From Chitinophagaceae bacterium DXS (GTDB lineage Bacteria > Bacteroidota > Bacteroidia > Chitinophagales > Chitinophagaceae), in assembly GCA_030345135.1 (NCBI GenBank), contig CP128386.1:5531227-5595226 (forward strand): a DNA stretch of 64,000 nt. The letters run 5' to 3'. Made by a program: the position numbers and the translations under genes. The notes under the pieces were generated by a model. It did not search any database. It was given only the letters and a program-made list of their open reading frames with translations, and had not been told where the DNA came from. Below, one piece after another: positions 45,110 to 53,781 of the stretch. Position 1 is the stretch's first letter. Every line of letters starts with the position of its first letter.

Positions 45110-46203
45110 CTTACATACGAGTTTCTTCTTTTCACTTCATCGTTCGAACCCATCTACACATTTTACTCTCATAAAAAACAGAACCTGGTTATTAGAAGTC
45201 AATATTGATAATTGTGGTATGGCTGATCAGTAGAGACACTCCCGTATTTACTCACCTTTGCAAAATTTGAAATGAATTAATATGATTTGCTTTATGAACA
45301 AGTCAAAATTCACTTTTCCCTGGAAAAAATTACATGCTTCTAAAACGATTTAAAATTGAATGTCCGGTAGACAAGATTCAAACAACTCATATAATATATT
45401 AAAATACAAATATCTATTATTTGTTCTAAAATCTGTTATAGATTGTCTCAGTAAATCTTAATTACAAGACTAATATCTATTTTTTTTGAAAATGCAGCTG
45501 TAAGACCTTTATGGTAATCGGCAAGAAGGTGATTAAACTGATGATTGGGGAGATTTAAAATATTTTTTTCAAAGTAACCGTTTAACACAGAATTCCTATT
45601 GCATTCCATGTTGGACTCAAGGTAACTGATTTAGTCTTTAAAAACAGTTATACTCCACTATATATGGTTCAAGGAGAGATATTAGGGCAAAAACACAACA
45701 ACTCTTACAAATTACTAGCGCCTTCATCCCAATTCCAAAAGGTAAAGGCGCGTTACTCGACTAATAACATGCTAGTTTTCCAAATGCCTCCTTTCATTTA
45801 GCAGGTATCCAAACATCAATACTGGCACATTCTTTCAATAGCTGCTATCTTTTTTTGCCCAAACAATGAAGTTGTAATAAGCATTAAAAAAATTATTCTA
45901 ATGAATGCCTATTCCGTCTGTTTGCGGAAAACGATTATTAACTTTATCACTTAAATCTTTGTTTATTTTATGAGAAATTACACCTGCTGACTGGAAGATA
46001 GGGGTTCGTCCGGTCCAGCTATCAGAAAAAATTAAAAGAAAAAAACTATCTTGCATCGCGGTGAACAAACTGGTGAACAACCATCCAACAAGTTCTTAAA
46101 ACCTTTACTGGTAAAGCATTTCAAATAATAGTTTGAATCCTGACGAGTTGATACACGTTACAAAACAGTCACTTAACTGCGATCACTTAATAATTAATAC
46201 ATC
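45110..46203. other. AT-rich gap between protease locus and integrase
   Basis: About 1.1 kb with no convincing gene on either strand. A minus-strand 60-codon frame at 45898-46080 has no recognisable features. The gap contains the diverged tRNA-Pro 3' copy at 45361-45383. Probably the non-coding end of an integrated element. Confidence 0.45.
45361..45383 (+). repeat. Diverged direct copy of the tRNA-Pro 3' end, candidate attachment site
   Basis: TGTCCGGTAGACAAGATTCA and the next three bases match 47731-47753 at 20 of 23 positions, in the same orientation. That segment covers the acceptor and T-arm 3' half of the tRNA-Pro gene, the usual core of tyrosine-integrase att sites. The integrase gene lies between the two copies. 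Confidence 0.6.
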
Positions 46204-47466
46204 CTATCGCAAAGCACTTTTCTTTCTACTAAACTTGTTTTGCACATCAGCTGTATCCTCCAGTATCTTTTCTTCATCAACATCAGCATAGTTATTCTTT
46301 GTTGTGCTAATCTTGCTATGACCCAACAACTTGCTAACTGTTTCCATCGGAACACCATTTTTTAGGTTAATCTCCTTTGCAAAAAATCTTCTTGCCATGC
46401 GTGTATCTAGTTCGAGAGGTATGTTAAGGATCTCAGCAATAATTTTGAGAGATCGATTGAGTTCCTGGTTACTGATATAGGGAAATATCTTACCACTTGA
46501 GATGGCTTTTGACGATGATGCATATTGATCCATTATTTCTTTGGCAGCATCGGGAACTGGGATTCCGCAAAGTTCTGTATTTTTATTACGGTACACAGTA
46601 CAAAACAACCTGCCATTGATACCTTCAAAATGTTTTGGTTCAAGGCCAACCAGATCAATATAACTTACTCCCATGTAACAATCATATACAAAAAGGTCTT
46701 TTGCAAATTGCAATCTTTCATCGTTAAACGACGCCCTTTCTATTTTAATAAAATCGTGAATTTTTAAATTTTCTCTTGAAACCTTTTTAGGTTTCTTAGT
46801 ATATTGATCAAAGGGGTTATCTTTTATCCATTTCATCTTCTTCGCCATTCCGAACATTTTTCCGACACGTTCCATGTGCTTATAAAGTCCGTTGCCCAGG
46901 CAGGGGTCATGTTTTTTTAAAGGTTTCGTCCTAATATGATTTTCTAATTCTAATAAAGCTTCATAATCCAAATGCAGCAGATCGACGTCATCTTTTTTAA
47001 AGTAATCCTTGAGAAAGTTTTTAAGATATTTTTCTGTTGTATCATAATTTTTTGTAGTACCTGGCTTCAAGTTGTCACCTCGGCATTCAAGTTTTTTATG
47101 TTTATCTATTAGCTCTACTAATGTGTGACCTGACTCTGGCGGTTTCTGGCTTATATGACAATTATTATAATGATCTTTAATTGATTCACAGGTAATTTCA
47201 AATCGACCTGACTCAAGTGCTCTTTTGCTTTCGAGAATTCGAAACCTTACATCACCGATATAATTATTAATCGAGTCGACTTCGATACCTTTCCCAATTA
47301 CTTTTTCATGGCTAGACGACCAGCTAGATATTTGAATTTTCTCATTCAATGAAAATTCAATGGATCTTCCATTAACCGTTATTTTGGCAGATAGGTATCC
47401 TATACTGAAATCTGACTTTGTCTTCCTTAATATAAAATCAATAGAAAAGGTTTTAATTTTTTTCAT
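46204..47466 (-). CDS. Tyrosine recombinase (phage-type integrase)
   Basis: About 420 residues from ATG 47466 (MKKIKTFSIDFILRKTK); an extension to 47532 uses TTG. The N-terminal arm-binding beta domain is followed by a SAM-like core-binding domain (about 110-220, TLVELIDKHKKLECR) and the catalytic domain. Visible catalytic text is CYMGVSYIDLVGL for box I, LDTRMARRFFAKEI for the H-x-x-R box, and VSKLLGHSKISTTKNNYADV with the last His and the nucleophile Tyr. The box I Arg is not in its usual place and the first His of H-x-x-R appears to be Arg. It sits 201-267 bases from the 3' end of tRNA-Pro, the standard arrangement for an integrase using that tRNA as its site. Confidence 0.85.
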   Translation of the reverse strand: MKKIKTFSIDFILRKTKSDFSIGYLSAKITVNGRSIEFSLNEKIQISSWSSSHEKVIGKGIEVDSINNYIGDVRFRILESKRALESGRFEITCESIKDHYNNCHISQKPPESGHTLVELIDKHKKLECRGDNLKPGTTKNYDTTEKYLKNFLKDYFKKDDVDLLHLDYEALLELENHIRTKPLKKHDPCLGNGLYKHMERVGKMFGMAKKMKWIKDNPFDQYTKKPKKVSRENLKIHDFIKIERASFNDERLQFAKDLFVYDCYMGVSYIDLVGLEPKHFEGINGRLFCTVYRNKNTELCGIPVPDAAKEIMDQYASSSKAISSGKIFPYISNQELNRSLKIIAEILNIPLELDTRMARRFFAKEINLKNGVPMETVSKLLGHSKISTTKNNYADVDEEKILEDTADVQNKFSRKKSALR

Positions 47467-47675
47467 ACGAACATTTTTAGTGTTTTTACTCACGCTGTTC
47501 ATCGAAAAATCTACTTGATCAAAACGTTTCAAAATATATCAAAAGAACACTTATGTTCTGATTTAAAATGACTTATAACATTTTCAAGAGACAATTTAGG
47601 CCGTAAAAAAGTCTCATAGAATGTCTCTCGAATTATTTGAATTCTTTTGATATTATTTGAAATAAAACTAAAATA

Positions 47676-47709
47676 AAAAAGCCCGTAAATCAATCATTTA
47701 CGAGCTTTT
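47676..47709 (-). terminator. Terminator of the tRNA-Pro transcript
   Basis: On the minus strand AAAAGCTCGTAAAT pairs with ATTTACGGGCTTTTTT, a stem of about 12 bp with one mismatch and a 5-base loop, ending in a U run. It lies 24 bases after the tRNA 3' end. Confidence 0.7.
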
Positions 47710-47732
47710 GAATCGGTTTGAAACCTTATTTG

Positions 47733-47806
47733 TCGGGTGGACAAGATTCGAACTTGCGACCCCTTGCACCCCATACAAGTGCGCTACCGGGCTGCGCCAC
47801 CACCCG
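47733..47806 (-). tRNA. tRNA-Pro (anticodon GGG)
   Basis: A complete 74-base cloverleaf, without encoded CCA. The acceptor stem is CGGGTGG/CCACCCG with discriminator A; C1-G72 with A73 is characteristic of bacterial proline tRNA. D stem GCGC/GCGC, anticodon stem CTTGT/GCAAG around the loop ATGGGGT (anticodon GGG), and T arm GCAAG-TTCGAAT-CTTGT are all present. Its 3' end faces the integrase gene, and a diverged copy of that end lies at 45361-45383. Confidence 0.95.
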
Positions 47807-47929
47807 AACTGTTAAACAAAACAAAAACGACAGAGAATCTGTACTTTATAAATCAAAACATTTCTGCTTTTATCTGTAAAGTTTCCGTTTAACGGGTTGC
47901 AAATGTAAAGGCTTTTTGGAAAAATCTAC

Positions 47930-47937
47930 TATCTTGC
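47930..47937 (+). promoter_or_regulatory. -7-like box before the dihydroorotase-like gene
   Basis: TATCTTGC resembles TAnnTTTG and lies 21 bases before the ATG. A TTTG (47915-47918) is upstream but spaced more tightly than usual. Confidence 0.4.
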
Positions 47938-47958
47938 GCACAAATTTTTAAGCCTCGC

Positions 47959-49224
47959 ATGAATATTCTGCTCCGGAAGGTAACAATAGCAGATCCAGTA
48001 TCTGCTCACAACAGTTCAGTAAAAGATATTTTCATTTCTAACGGCATTATTCAGAAGATCGCTGACAATATTGATGATAGTGCCGACCAGGTTGTAGATG
48101 GGCAAAACACAACGGTCTCACCTGGCTGGGTGGACATATTTGCTCATTTTGCAGACCCAGGCTATGAATTTAAGGAAACACTGGAATCGGGTGCCAACAC
48201 TGCCGCTGCCGGTGGCTTTACAAGGGTGTTTGTGTTGCCTAATACAAATCCCGTTGTTCAGAATAAGACACAGGTTGAATACATCGTTCAAAAATCTTCT
48301 TCCCTGCCTGTTTATATTCAGCCATTGGGTTCCATCACCAAAAATGGTGAAGGAAAAGAGTTGGCTGAAATGTATGATATGCAGGCGAGCGGGGCTGCAG
48401 CATTCAGCGATGGTACTAATCCGGTACAATCTGCGGGACTACTTGTAAAAGCGCTTCAATACGTAAAAGCATTTAATGGCGTGGTTGTGCAGGTTCCTAT
48501 GGATAAAAGCATCGGCCAGTACGGATTGATCAACGAGGGTGTTGTATCTACAAGACTTGGTCTTCCGGGCATTCCTGCAATGGCCGAAGAAATCATTATA
48601 GAACGTGATCTTAAGCTGGCGCAATACGCAAACTCAAGCATTCACTTTACAGGAGTATCTACTGCAAAGTCTCTCGAATATATCCGCGAAGCAAAAGAAG
48701 CAGGTATTCAGGTTACTTGCTCCGTAACACCTTACCATTTGTATTTTAATGATGAGGATCTTGCCTCTTACGATACCAATCTTAAAGTAACGCCTCCTAT
48801 CCGGAACAAAGAGGATGTAGAAGCTTTGAAAGAAGGTGTTCGCAGCGGTTTGGTTGATTGCATTGCTTCACATCATTTGCCGCAGGATTGGGACAATAAG
48901 GTCTGTGAATTTGAATACGCAAAAGCTGGCATGTTAGGTCTGCAGACTGCTTACGCGGTTGTGCAGTCGGTATTGCCTGATCTGTCTGCGAATAAAATTG
49001 CTGCACTCTTTTCTTCAAATGCACGAAGCATCTTTCATCTTTCTGCTGCATCAATTGAAGAAGGTAGCCAGGCTGAACTTACTTTGTTTAAAGCATCGGG
49101 CACAACAACTTTAGCTAAAGAGACCAATAAGAGTAAATCTTCCAACTCGCCTTTCTTCGATAAGTCTTTGAAAGGTGAAGTCGTAGGAATTATAAATAAA
49201 GGGAATATCTTTATCAATAAATAA
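47959..49224 (+). CDS. pyrC: Dihydroorotase-like protein with altered metal ligands
   Basis: A 421-residue amidohydrolase-fold protein of the long (multifunctional complex type) dihydroorotase group. The usual D-x-H-x-H-x-R metal and substrate motif is here WVDIFAHFADPG, with the first His replaced by Phe and Arg by Ala. The later motif HVCHVS appears as IHFTGVST, and the D-H-A-P-H motif as IASHHLPQ, so most metal ligands seem lost. In other bacteria such PyrC-prime proteins support aspartate transcarbamoylase assembly without activity. It could do the same here, with a separate active enzyme elsewhere. It leads a tight four-gene unit (gaps 6, 8 and 6 bases) with DUF4199 and two glycosyltransferases. 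Confidence 0.8.
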   Translation: MNILLRKVTIADPVSAHNSSVKDIFISNGIIQKIADNIDDSADQVVDGQNTTVSPGWVDIFAHFADPGYEFKETLESGANTAAAGGFTRVFVLPNTNPVVQNKTQVEYIVQKSSSLPVYIQPLGSITKNGEGKELAEMYDMQASGAAAFSDGTNPVQSAGLLVKALQYVKAFNGVVVQVPMDKSIGQYGLINEGVVSTRLGLPGIPAMAEEIIIERDLKLAQYANSSIHFTGVSTAKSLEYIREAKEAGIQVTCSVTPYHLYFNDEDLASYDTNLKVTPPIRNKEDVEALKEGVRSGLVDCIASHHLPQDWDNKVCEFEYAKAGMLGLQTAYAVVQSVLPDLSANKIAALFSSNARSIFHLSAASIEEGSQAELTLFKASGTTTLAKETNKSKSSNSPFFDKSLKGEVVGIINKGNIFINK

Positions 49225-49230
49225 ACTCTT

Positions 49231-49755
49231 ATGGAAAAAAAAGTAACCACTCCGGTTGTTAAGGGCATTATTATCACACTGATTTTAATTGTGTTTGGAC
49301 TGGTAATTTATTTTACCGGCAACATGCAAAATAAAGTGCTGGGCTCTGTGCAATATGCAATATTGTGTGTTGGCATTATCTGGGCCTGTATCAACTATGC
49401 CAATCAAATGGACGGTTACGTTACGTTTGGAAACATTTTTGCACATGGTTTTAAAACAACGGCTGTTGTTATTGCTTTACTAAGTGTTTATACTTTTCTC
49501 GCACTGAAATTTATTTTTCCTGATATGATTGACCAGGCCCTGGAGCAGGCAAGAAAAGAAATGGAAAGCAAAAATCAGATGAGCGACGAACAGATAGAAA
49601 AAGGCCTTGAGATAGGAAGAAAATATTTTGTACCATTTGTTATTGGAGGACTGGTGTTGTTCTTTGCCATTATCGGCGCGATCGGATCGGCAATTGGTGC
49701 TGCCGTTGCTAAAAAGAAACCACAAGATCCATTTTCTGTACAACAACCCATGTAA
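49231..49755 (+). CDS. DUF4199 membrane protein
   Basis: A 174-residue inner-membrane protein with about four TM helices (GIIITLILIVFGLVIYF, VQYAILCVGIIWACINYA, TTAVVIALLSVYTFLAL and FVPFVIGGLVLFFAIIG). A charged segment before the last helix (EQARKEMESKNQMSDEQIEK) is typical of the family. No function is established. It is placed between the dihydroorotase-like gene and a GT2 gene with gaps of 6 and 8 bases, an arrangement I associate with Chitinophagaceae. Confidence 0.85.
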   Translation: MEKKVTTPVVKGIIITLILIVFGLVIYFTGNMQNKVLGSVQYAILCVGIIWACINYANQMDGYVTFGNIFAHGFKTTAVVIALLSVYTFLALKFIFPDMIDQALEQARKEMESKNQMSDEQIEKGLEIGRKYFVPFVIGGLVLFFAIIGAIGSAIGAAVAKKKPQDPFSVQQPM

Positions 49756-49763
49756 TTTTTACA

Positions 49764-50723
49764 ATGAATTTATCGCTTGTAATTCCACTATATAACGAAG
49801 ACGAATCTTTACCGGAACTGGCCGATTGGATTGTGCGTGTTGTTACTGCTCATAATTATTCCTACGAGATTATTATGGTGGATGACGGAAGCGTTGACAA
49901 TAGCTGGGCGGTTATAGAAGAGCTATCTTCTAAAAATCCTTGTATCAAAGGCATTAAGTTCCAACGCAATTACGGTAAATCAGCGGCGCTGAACGAAGGC
50001 TTTAAAGCCGCGCTGGGTGATGTAGTTATTACTATGGATGCTGATATGCAGGATTCTCCTGATGAAATTCCTTCACTATATGACCTTATTATGGTTGATG
50101 GGTATGATATGATCAGTGGGTGGAAGAAAAAGCGTTTTGATAACACGCTTACCAAGAATATACCTTCTAAATTTTTTAACTGGGCAACGCGCAAGGCGTC
50201 TGGTATTTACCTGCACGACTTCAACTGCGGTTTGAAAGCTTATAAAAACAAAGTGATCAAAAGCATTGAAGTGTACGGAGAAATGCACCGCTACATTCCG
50301 GTGCTGGCTAAGTGGGCCGGATTTAGAAAGATAGGCGAAAAAGTTGTTGAACACAGGGCACGCAAATACGGAACCACCAAGTTTGGCTGGGAACGTTTTG
50401 TAAATGGCTTTCTTGATCTTACATCCATCATGTTTGTAGGCAAGTATGGCAAAAGACCCATGCATATTTTTGGCTTTTGGGGAAGCATCTGTTTCTTTCT
50501 GGGTTTTATCATGAGCATTTACCTGGTAATAACAAGGTTAATGTATCCCGAGACCGGTTTGAGTAACAGGCCGCCATTCTACATCGCCTTAACAATAATG
50601 ATCATTGGCTCACAGTTGTTCCTGGCTGGCTTTATTGGCGAATTAATTTCGCGCAACTCACCCGGCCGTAATTTTTACCTGATCGAAAAGAAGCTGGGCA
50701 TTAATAAAACTTCAGCAGAATAA
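49764..50723 (+). CDS. GT2 family glycosyltransferase with two C-terminal TM helices
   Basis: A 319-residue protein. The GT-A domain starts LSLVIPLYNEDESLPELADW and has the metal motif ITMDADMQDSPDEIP and the later HRYIPVLAKWAGF region, close to polyprenyl-phosphate mannose/glucose synthases (DPM1/GtrB-like). Two TM helices close the chain (SICFFLGFIMSIYLVI and IALTIMIIGSQLFLAGFIG), then a short tail. It probably transfers a sugar from a nucleotide donor to undecaprenyl phosphate at the inner membrane for envelope polysaccharide synthesis. The next gene is a second glycosyltransferase 6 bases on. Confidence 0.9.
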   Translation: MNLSLVIPLYNEDESLPELADWIVRVVTAHNYSYEIIMVDDGSVDNSWAVIEELSSKNPCIKGIKFQRNYGKSAALNEGFKAALGDVVITMDADMQDSPDEIPSLYDLIMVDGYDMISGWKKKRFDNTLTKNIPSKFFNWATRKASGIYLHDFNCGLKAYKNKVIKSIEVYGEMHRYIPVLAKWAGFRKIGEKVVEHRARKYGTTKFGWERFVNGFLDLTSIMFVGKYGKRPMHIFGFWGSICFFLGFIMSIYLVITRLMYPETGLSNRPPFYIALTIMIIGSQLFLAGFIGELISRNSPGRNFYLIEKKLGINKTSAE

Positions 50724-50729
50724 TAAGGC

Positions 50730-51863
50730 ATGCAGAAAGTAGTGATCATAGGTTCCGCACACCCGCTGCGTGGCGGTGGCATTGCCACTTTTAATGAAAG
50801 GCTTGCAAGGCAATTTCAGACGGAGGGTTGTGACACTACTATCTACACTTTTTCGCTGCAATACCCTTCATTTCTTTTTCCCGGATCATCGCAGTATTCA
50901 ACAGAGCCTGCGCCAACAGATCTGAATATTAAAGTTGCCATCAATTCCATCAATCCATTTAACTGGATCAAAGTTGGAAACGAAATAAAAAAATTGCGTC
51001 CCGATGTTGTTGTGGTTCGTTATTGGCTACCCTTTATGGGACCTTGTCTTGGAACCATTCTTCGCATCATCAAAAAGAACAGGCATACAAGAATCGTTTG
51101 TATTGCGGATAATGTAATTCCGCACGAAAAACGTCCGGGTGACAAACCGTTTACAAAATACTTTGTAAAGCCCGTTGATGCATTTATCACTTTAAGTGAA
51201 AAAGTGCTGAACGATTTGAAACTGTTTACATCAAAACCTGCGAGGCTTGTACTTCATCCGCTGTACGATAATTTTGGTGAACAGGTACCCCAGGAAGAGG
51301 CAAGAAAACACCTGGGATTACCACTCAATGATAAGATCATCCTTTTCTTTGGTTTTATCAGAAAATACAAAGGACTGGACCTGCTGTTGCAAGCAATGGC
51401 AAATGAAGAAATAAAAGCTGCCGGCATCAAATTATTAATCGCCGGTGAATTTTATGAGGACAAAGCAGCTTACGATCAACTAATTCAACAACTGCAGATC
51501 CGGGACAGACTGATCCTGAAAACGGACTTCATTACAGACAGTGAAGTAAGATATTATTTAAGTGCAGCGGATTTTGTTATTCAGCCCTACAAGAATGCAA
51601 CACAAAGTGGCGTTACGCCCCTCGCCTATCATTTCGAGAAACCAATGATGGTTACTAACGTAGGTGGCTTGGCGTCGTTTGTCCCCGATGGAAAAGCCGG
51701 TCTCATCGCCGAACCCAACGCACAGGACATCGCCGAAAAAATTCTGCACCTCTACCAGCTCGGCCCCGCCCACTTCCTACCCGGCCTCCGAGAAGAAAAA
51801 AAGAAGTACAGTTGGAGTGTGTTGACAGCCGCAATCTTCGATGAATTGAAAATTGAAAGTTGA
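50730..51863 (+). CDS. GT4-type glycosyltransferase
   Basis: A 377-residue GT-B protein. The N-terminal Rossmann part starts KVVIIGSAHPLRGGGIATFN with the acceptor-side glycine-rich loop. The C-terminal part holds KIILFFGFIRKYKGLDLLL and, near residue 285, VIQPYKNATQSGVTPLAYHF, where the E-x7-E motif of GT4 enzymes normally lies. No TM helix. It is the last gene of the pyrC-like/DUF4199/GT2 unit and probably extends the same envelope glycan. Repeat-rich intergenic DNA follows directly. Confidence 0.88.
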   Translation: MQKVVIIGSAHPLRGGGIATFNERLARQFQTEGCDTTIYTFSLQYPSFLFPGSSQYSTEPAPTDLNIKVAINSINPFNWIKVGNEIKKLRPDVVVVRYWLPFMGPCLGTILRIIKKNRHTRIVCIADNVIPHEKRPGDKPFTKYFVKPVDAFITLSEKVLNDLKLFTSKPARLVLHPLYDNFGEQVPQEEARKHLGLPLNDKIILFFGFIRKYKGLDLLLQAMANEEIKAAGIKLLIAGEFYEDKAAYDQLIQQLQIRDRLILKTDFITDSEVRYYLSAADFVIQPYKNATQSGVTPLAYHFEKPMMVTNVGGLASFVPDGKAGLIAEPNAQDIAEKILHLYQLGPAHFLPGLREEKKKYSWSVLTAAIFDELKIES

Positions 51864-52199
51864 CAATTGAAAATGAGGGCAAGGTATTAGGCGTCAGGTT
51901 TCAGGTTTCAGGTGTGTGAATTGAAAATTGAAAGTTGAAAATTGAAAATGTAGGTAACTACCAGGTTTCAGGCTCAAACTAATGCATAGTAGACCGCAAA
52001 TTTAAAAGCTCTGCAAAAAGTTAAGGCTTGGTGATCTTTAGCGCATTAGCGCCTCCTTTAATTATCCAAATTCTTTGTGCCCCTTAGTGTCCTTGGTGTC
52101 TTCGTGCCCGCCCGTGCCGGATCGGACGGGTTTCAAATCAATTTTCACGGCCCTGTCCGCCTTAAAATTCAAAATTATCTATCCGCTTGCGGCGCCCGT
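51838..52199. repeat. Low-complexity short repeats after the glycosyltransferase operon
   Basis: Runs of ATTGAAAATTGAAAGTTGA-type sequence (51840-51875 and 51917-51950) alternate with CAGGTTTCAGG units (51895-51915, 51961-51971). The first run overlaps the last codons of the glycosyltransferase (ending ELKIES), so the repeat reaches into the gene. No gene is visible in the rest. Confidence 0.7.
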
Positions 52200-52402
52200 A
52201 CTTCGTACCTCGTAATTCGTACTTAAATATCACATTTCGTACTAAAAACATCTGGTCGCCCCACATCCTACATCGTACATCTAACATCGTACATATCCTT
52301 ACTTCGTACCTCGTAATTCGTACTTAAAAATCTTATTCCGTACCAAAAACATCCGGCCGCCTCACATCCGACATCGTACACCTAACATCGTACATCTCCC
52401 CC
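52200..52402. repeat. Two tandem copies of a 101-bp repeat
   Basis: Copy one is 52200-52300 and copy two 52301-52402. Both begin ACTTCGTACCTCGTAATTCG and end in CTAACATCGTACAT-type text, with scattered differences (about 85 percent identity by eye). The CATCGTACATCTAACATCG part recurs at 54871-54981. Confidence 0.8.
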
Positions 52403-52433
52403 ACATCGTACATCTAACATCGTACATTATAGC

Positions 52434-52441
52434 TATCTTTG
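52434..52441 (+). promoter_or_regulatory. -7 box before gmhA
   Basis: TATCTTTG matches TAnnTTTG exactly and ends 24 bases before the ATG at 52466. It directly follows the repeat block, so the upstream promoter half lies in repeat DNA. Confidence 0.5.
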
Positions 52442-52465
52442 CCGTTCTCTAAATTTTTTTCTAAT

Positions 52466-53041
52466 ATGAGCGATTTAATCAAGAGCATTATCAACGCGTC
52501 AATTGAAGTGAAGCAGCAGATTGTGAAAGATGAGCAAATGATCCGGACCATTGAGGATGTTGTAAATAAAATAACCTCGGCCTTTAAAAACGGAAAGAAA
52601 GTACTGTTCTGCGGTAATGGCGGCAGCGCTGCAGACGCGCAACACCTGGCAGCAGAGTTTTCCGGACGTTTTTATAAGAACAGGGCCGCTCTTCCCGCTG
52701 AGGCATTGCATTGCAACACGTCTTACCTTACTGCCGTTGCAAATGACTATAGCTATGATGTAATTTATGCACGACTGGTTGAAGGCACTGCTGTTGAAGG
52801 CGATGTATTGATTGGCCTGAGTACGTCTGGCAATTCTCCCAATATTGTTAAAGCTTTTGAAGTTGCGCGTGAGAAAAAGGTAATCACCATTGGCTTTACA
52901 GGCCTCACAGGCGGCGCAATGAAGGAACTAAGCGACTATCTGTTCAATGTACCAGCTACAGATACTCCCAGGATACAGGAAAGCCATATTTTAATTGGTC
53001 ACATTATTTGCCAGTTGGTGGAAGAAAAAGTTTTTAGTTAA
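52466..53041 (+). CDS. gmhA: Phosphoheptose isomerase
   Basis: A 191-residue SIS-domain protein from ATG 52466; the longer frame lacks support. The sugar-phosphate binding motifs are KVLFCGNGGSAADAQHLAAE and LIGLSTSGNSPNIVKAF, and the C-terminal helix ESHILIGHIICQLVEE is typical of GmhA. It converts sedoheptulose 7-phosphate to D-glycero-D-manno-heptose 7-phosphate for lipopolysaccharide or surface-glycan heptose. The following gene is the matching phosphatase GmhB, 39 bases on. The start falls close after a -7 box. Confidence 0.92.
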   Translation: MSDLIKSIINASIEVKQQIVKDEQMIRTIEDVVNKITSAFKNGKKVLFCGNGGSAADAQHLAAEFSGRFYKNRAALPAEALHCNTSYLTAVANDYSYDVIYARLVEGTAVEGDVLIGLSTSGNSPNIVKAFEVAREKKVITIGFTGLTGGAMKELSDYLFNVPATDTPRIQESHILIGHIICQLVEEKVFS

Positions 53042-53080
53042 CCACGTATTCTAAAGTATTAACAAAGCAGCAATTTTTTT

Positions 53081-53635
53081 ATGGCAAAACATATTGTGGA
53101 CAAGACCTGGACTTTATTTCTTGACAGGGACGGTGTTATTAACAGAGACAAAGTTGGCGACTATATAAGAAATGTGAGTGAGTTCTTTTTTATGGATGGC
53201 GTGCTGGAATCATTAAAAGCTTTTAATGAGCAGTTCGGCACAATAGTGATCGTCACCAACCAAAAAGGTGTTGGCAGAGGGTTAATGTCACAGGAAGATC
53301 TGGATGAGATCCACCAGTTTATGTTGAGCCAGATTGAGCATGCCGGCGGTAGAATCGATAAAATATATTTCTGTAAAGACTTGTCCGATGAAAGCCCCAA
53401 CCGTAAGCCCAATCCTGGTATGGCTTTCCAGGCTAAAACGGATTTTCCCTCTATCGATTTCAAAAAAAGCATAATGGTTGGCAACAAATTGTCAGATATG
53501 CAGTTTGGTAAAAGTGCCGGTATAGTTACCACTGTGTTTTTATCTACAACCGATCCCGAAACGCCGTTTCCACATCCATTGATAGACGAACGCTATGAAA
53601 GTCTGCAGCAGTTTGCAGAGACGGTTAGCAATTAA
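53081..53635 (+). CDS. gmhB: D,D-heptose 1,7-bisphosphate phosphatase
   Basis: A 184-residue HAD-family hydrolase. Motif I is TLFLDRDGVINRDKVGDY with nucleophile and acid-base Asp, motif II IVTNQKGVGRGL, and motif III IMVGNKLSDMQFGKSAG. FCKDLSDESPNRKPNPGM covers the substrate and metal loop; relatives often carry a zinc Cys cluster here, but only one Cys is visible. It removes the C7 phosphate of heptose bisphosphate, the step that follows GmhA and a kinase. The pairing with gmhA directly upstream supports the call over a histidinol phosphatase. Confidence 0.88.
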   Translation: MAKHIVDKTWTLFLDRDGVINRDKVGDYIRNVSEFFFMDGVLESLKAFNEQFGTIVIVTNQKGVGRGLMSQEDLDEIHQFMLSQIEHAGGRIDKIYFCKDLSDESPNRKPNPGMAFQAKTDFPSIDFKKSIMVGNKLSDMQFGKSAGIVTTVFLSTTDPETPFPHPLIDERYESLQQFAETVSN

Positions 53636-53781
53636 TTTACCGGCAACAAGCCGTTGACTATCAACATAAAGTCGCCCACGGTTATGCCTTTGTGCTTCTA
53701 ACAAATAAAAACATAAAATTTGCTTGTAGCACCAATTTTGGGCGTTGGTTTGCTAACATTGCACTGTTTAAGGTAAGCAAT

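Noticed and set aside
45898..46080. 60-codon minus-strand frame next to the integrase
   Set aside because: Could be an excisionase by position, but it shows no helix-turn-helix pattern and its composition is weak.
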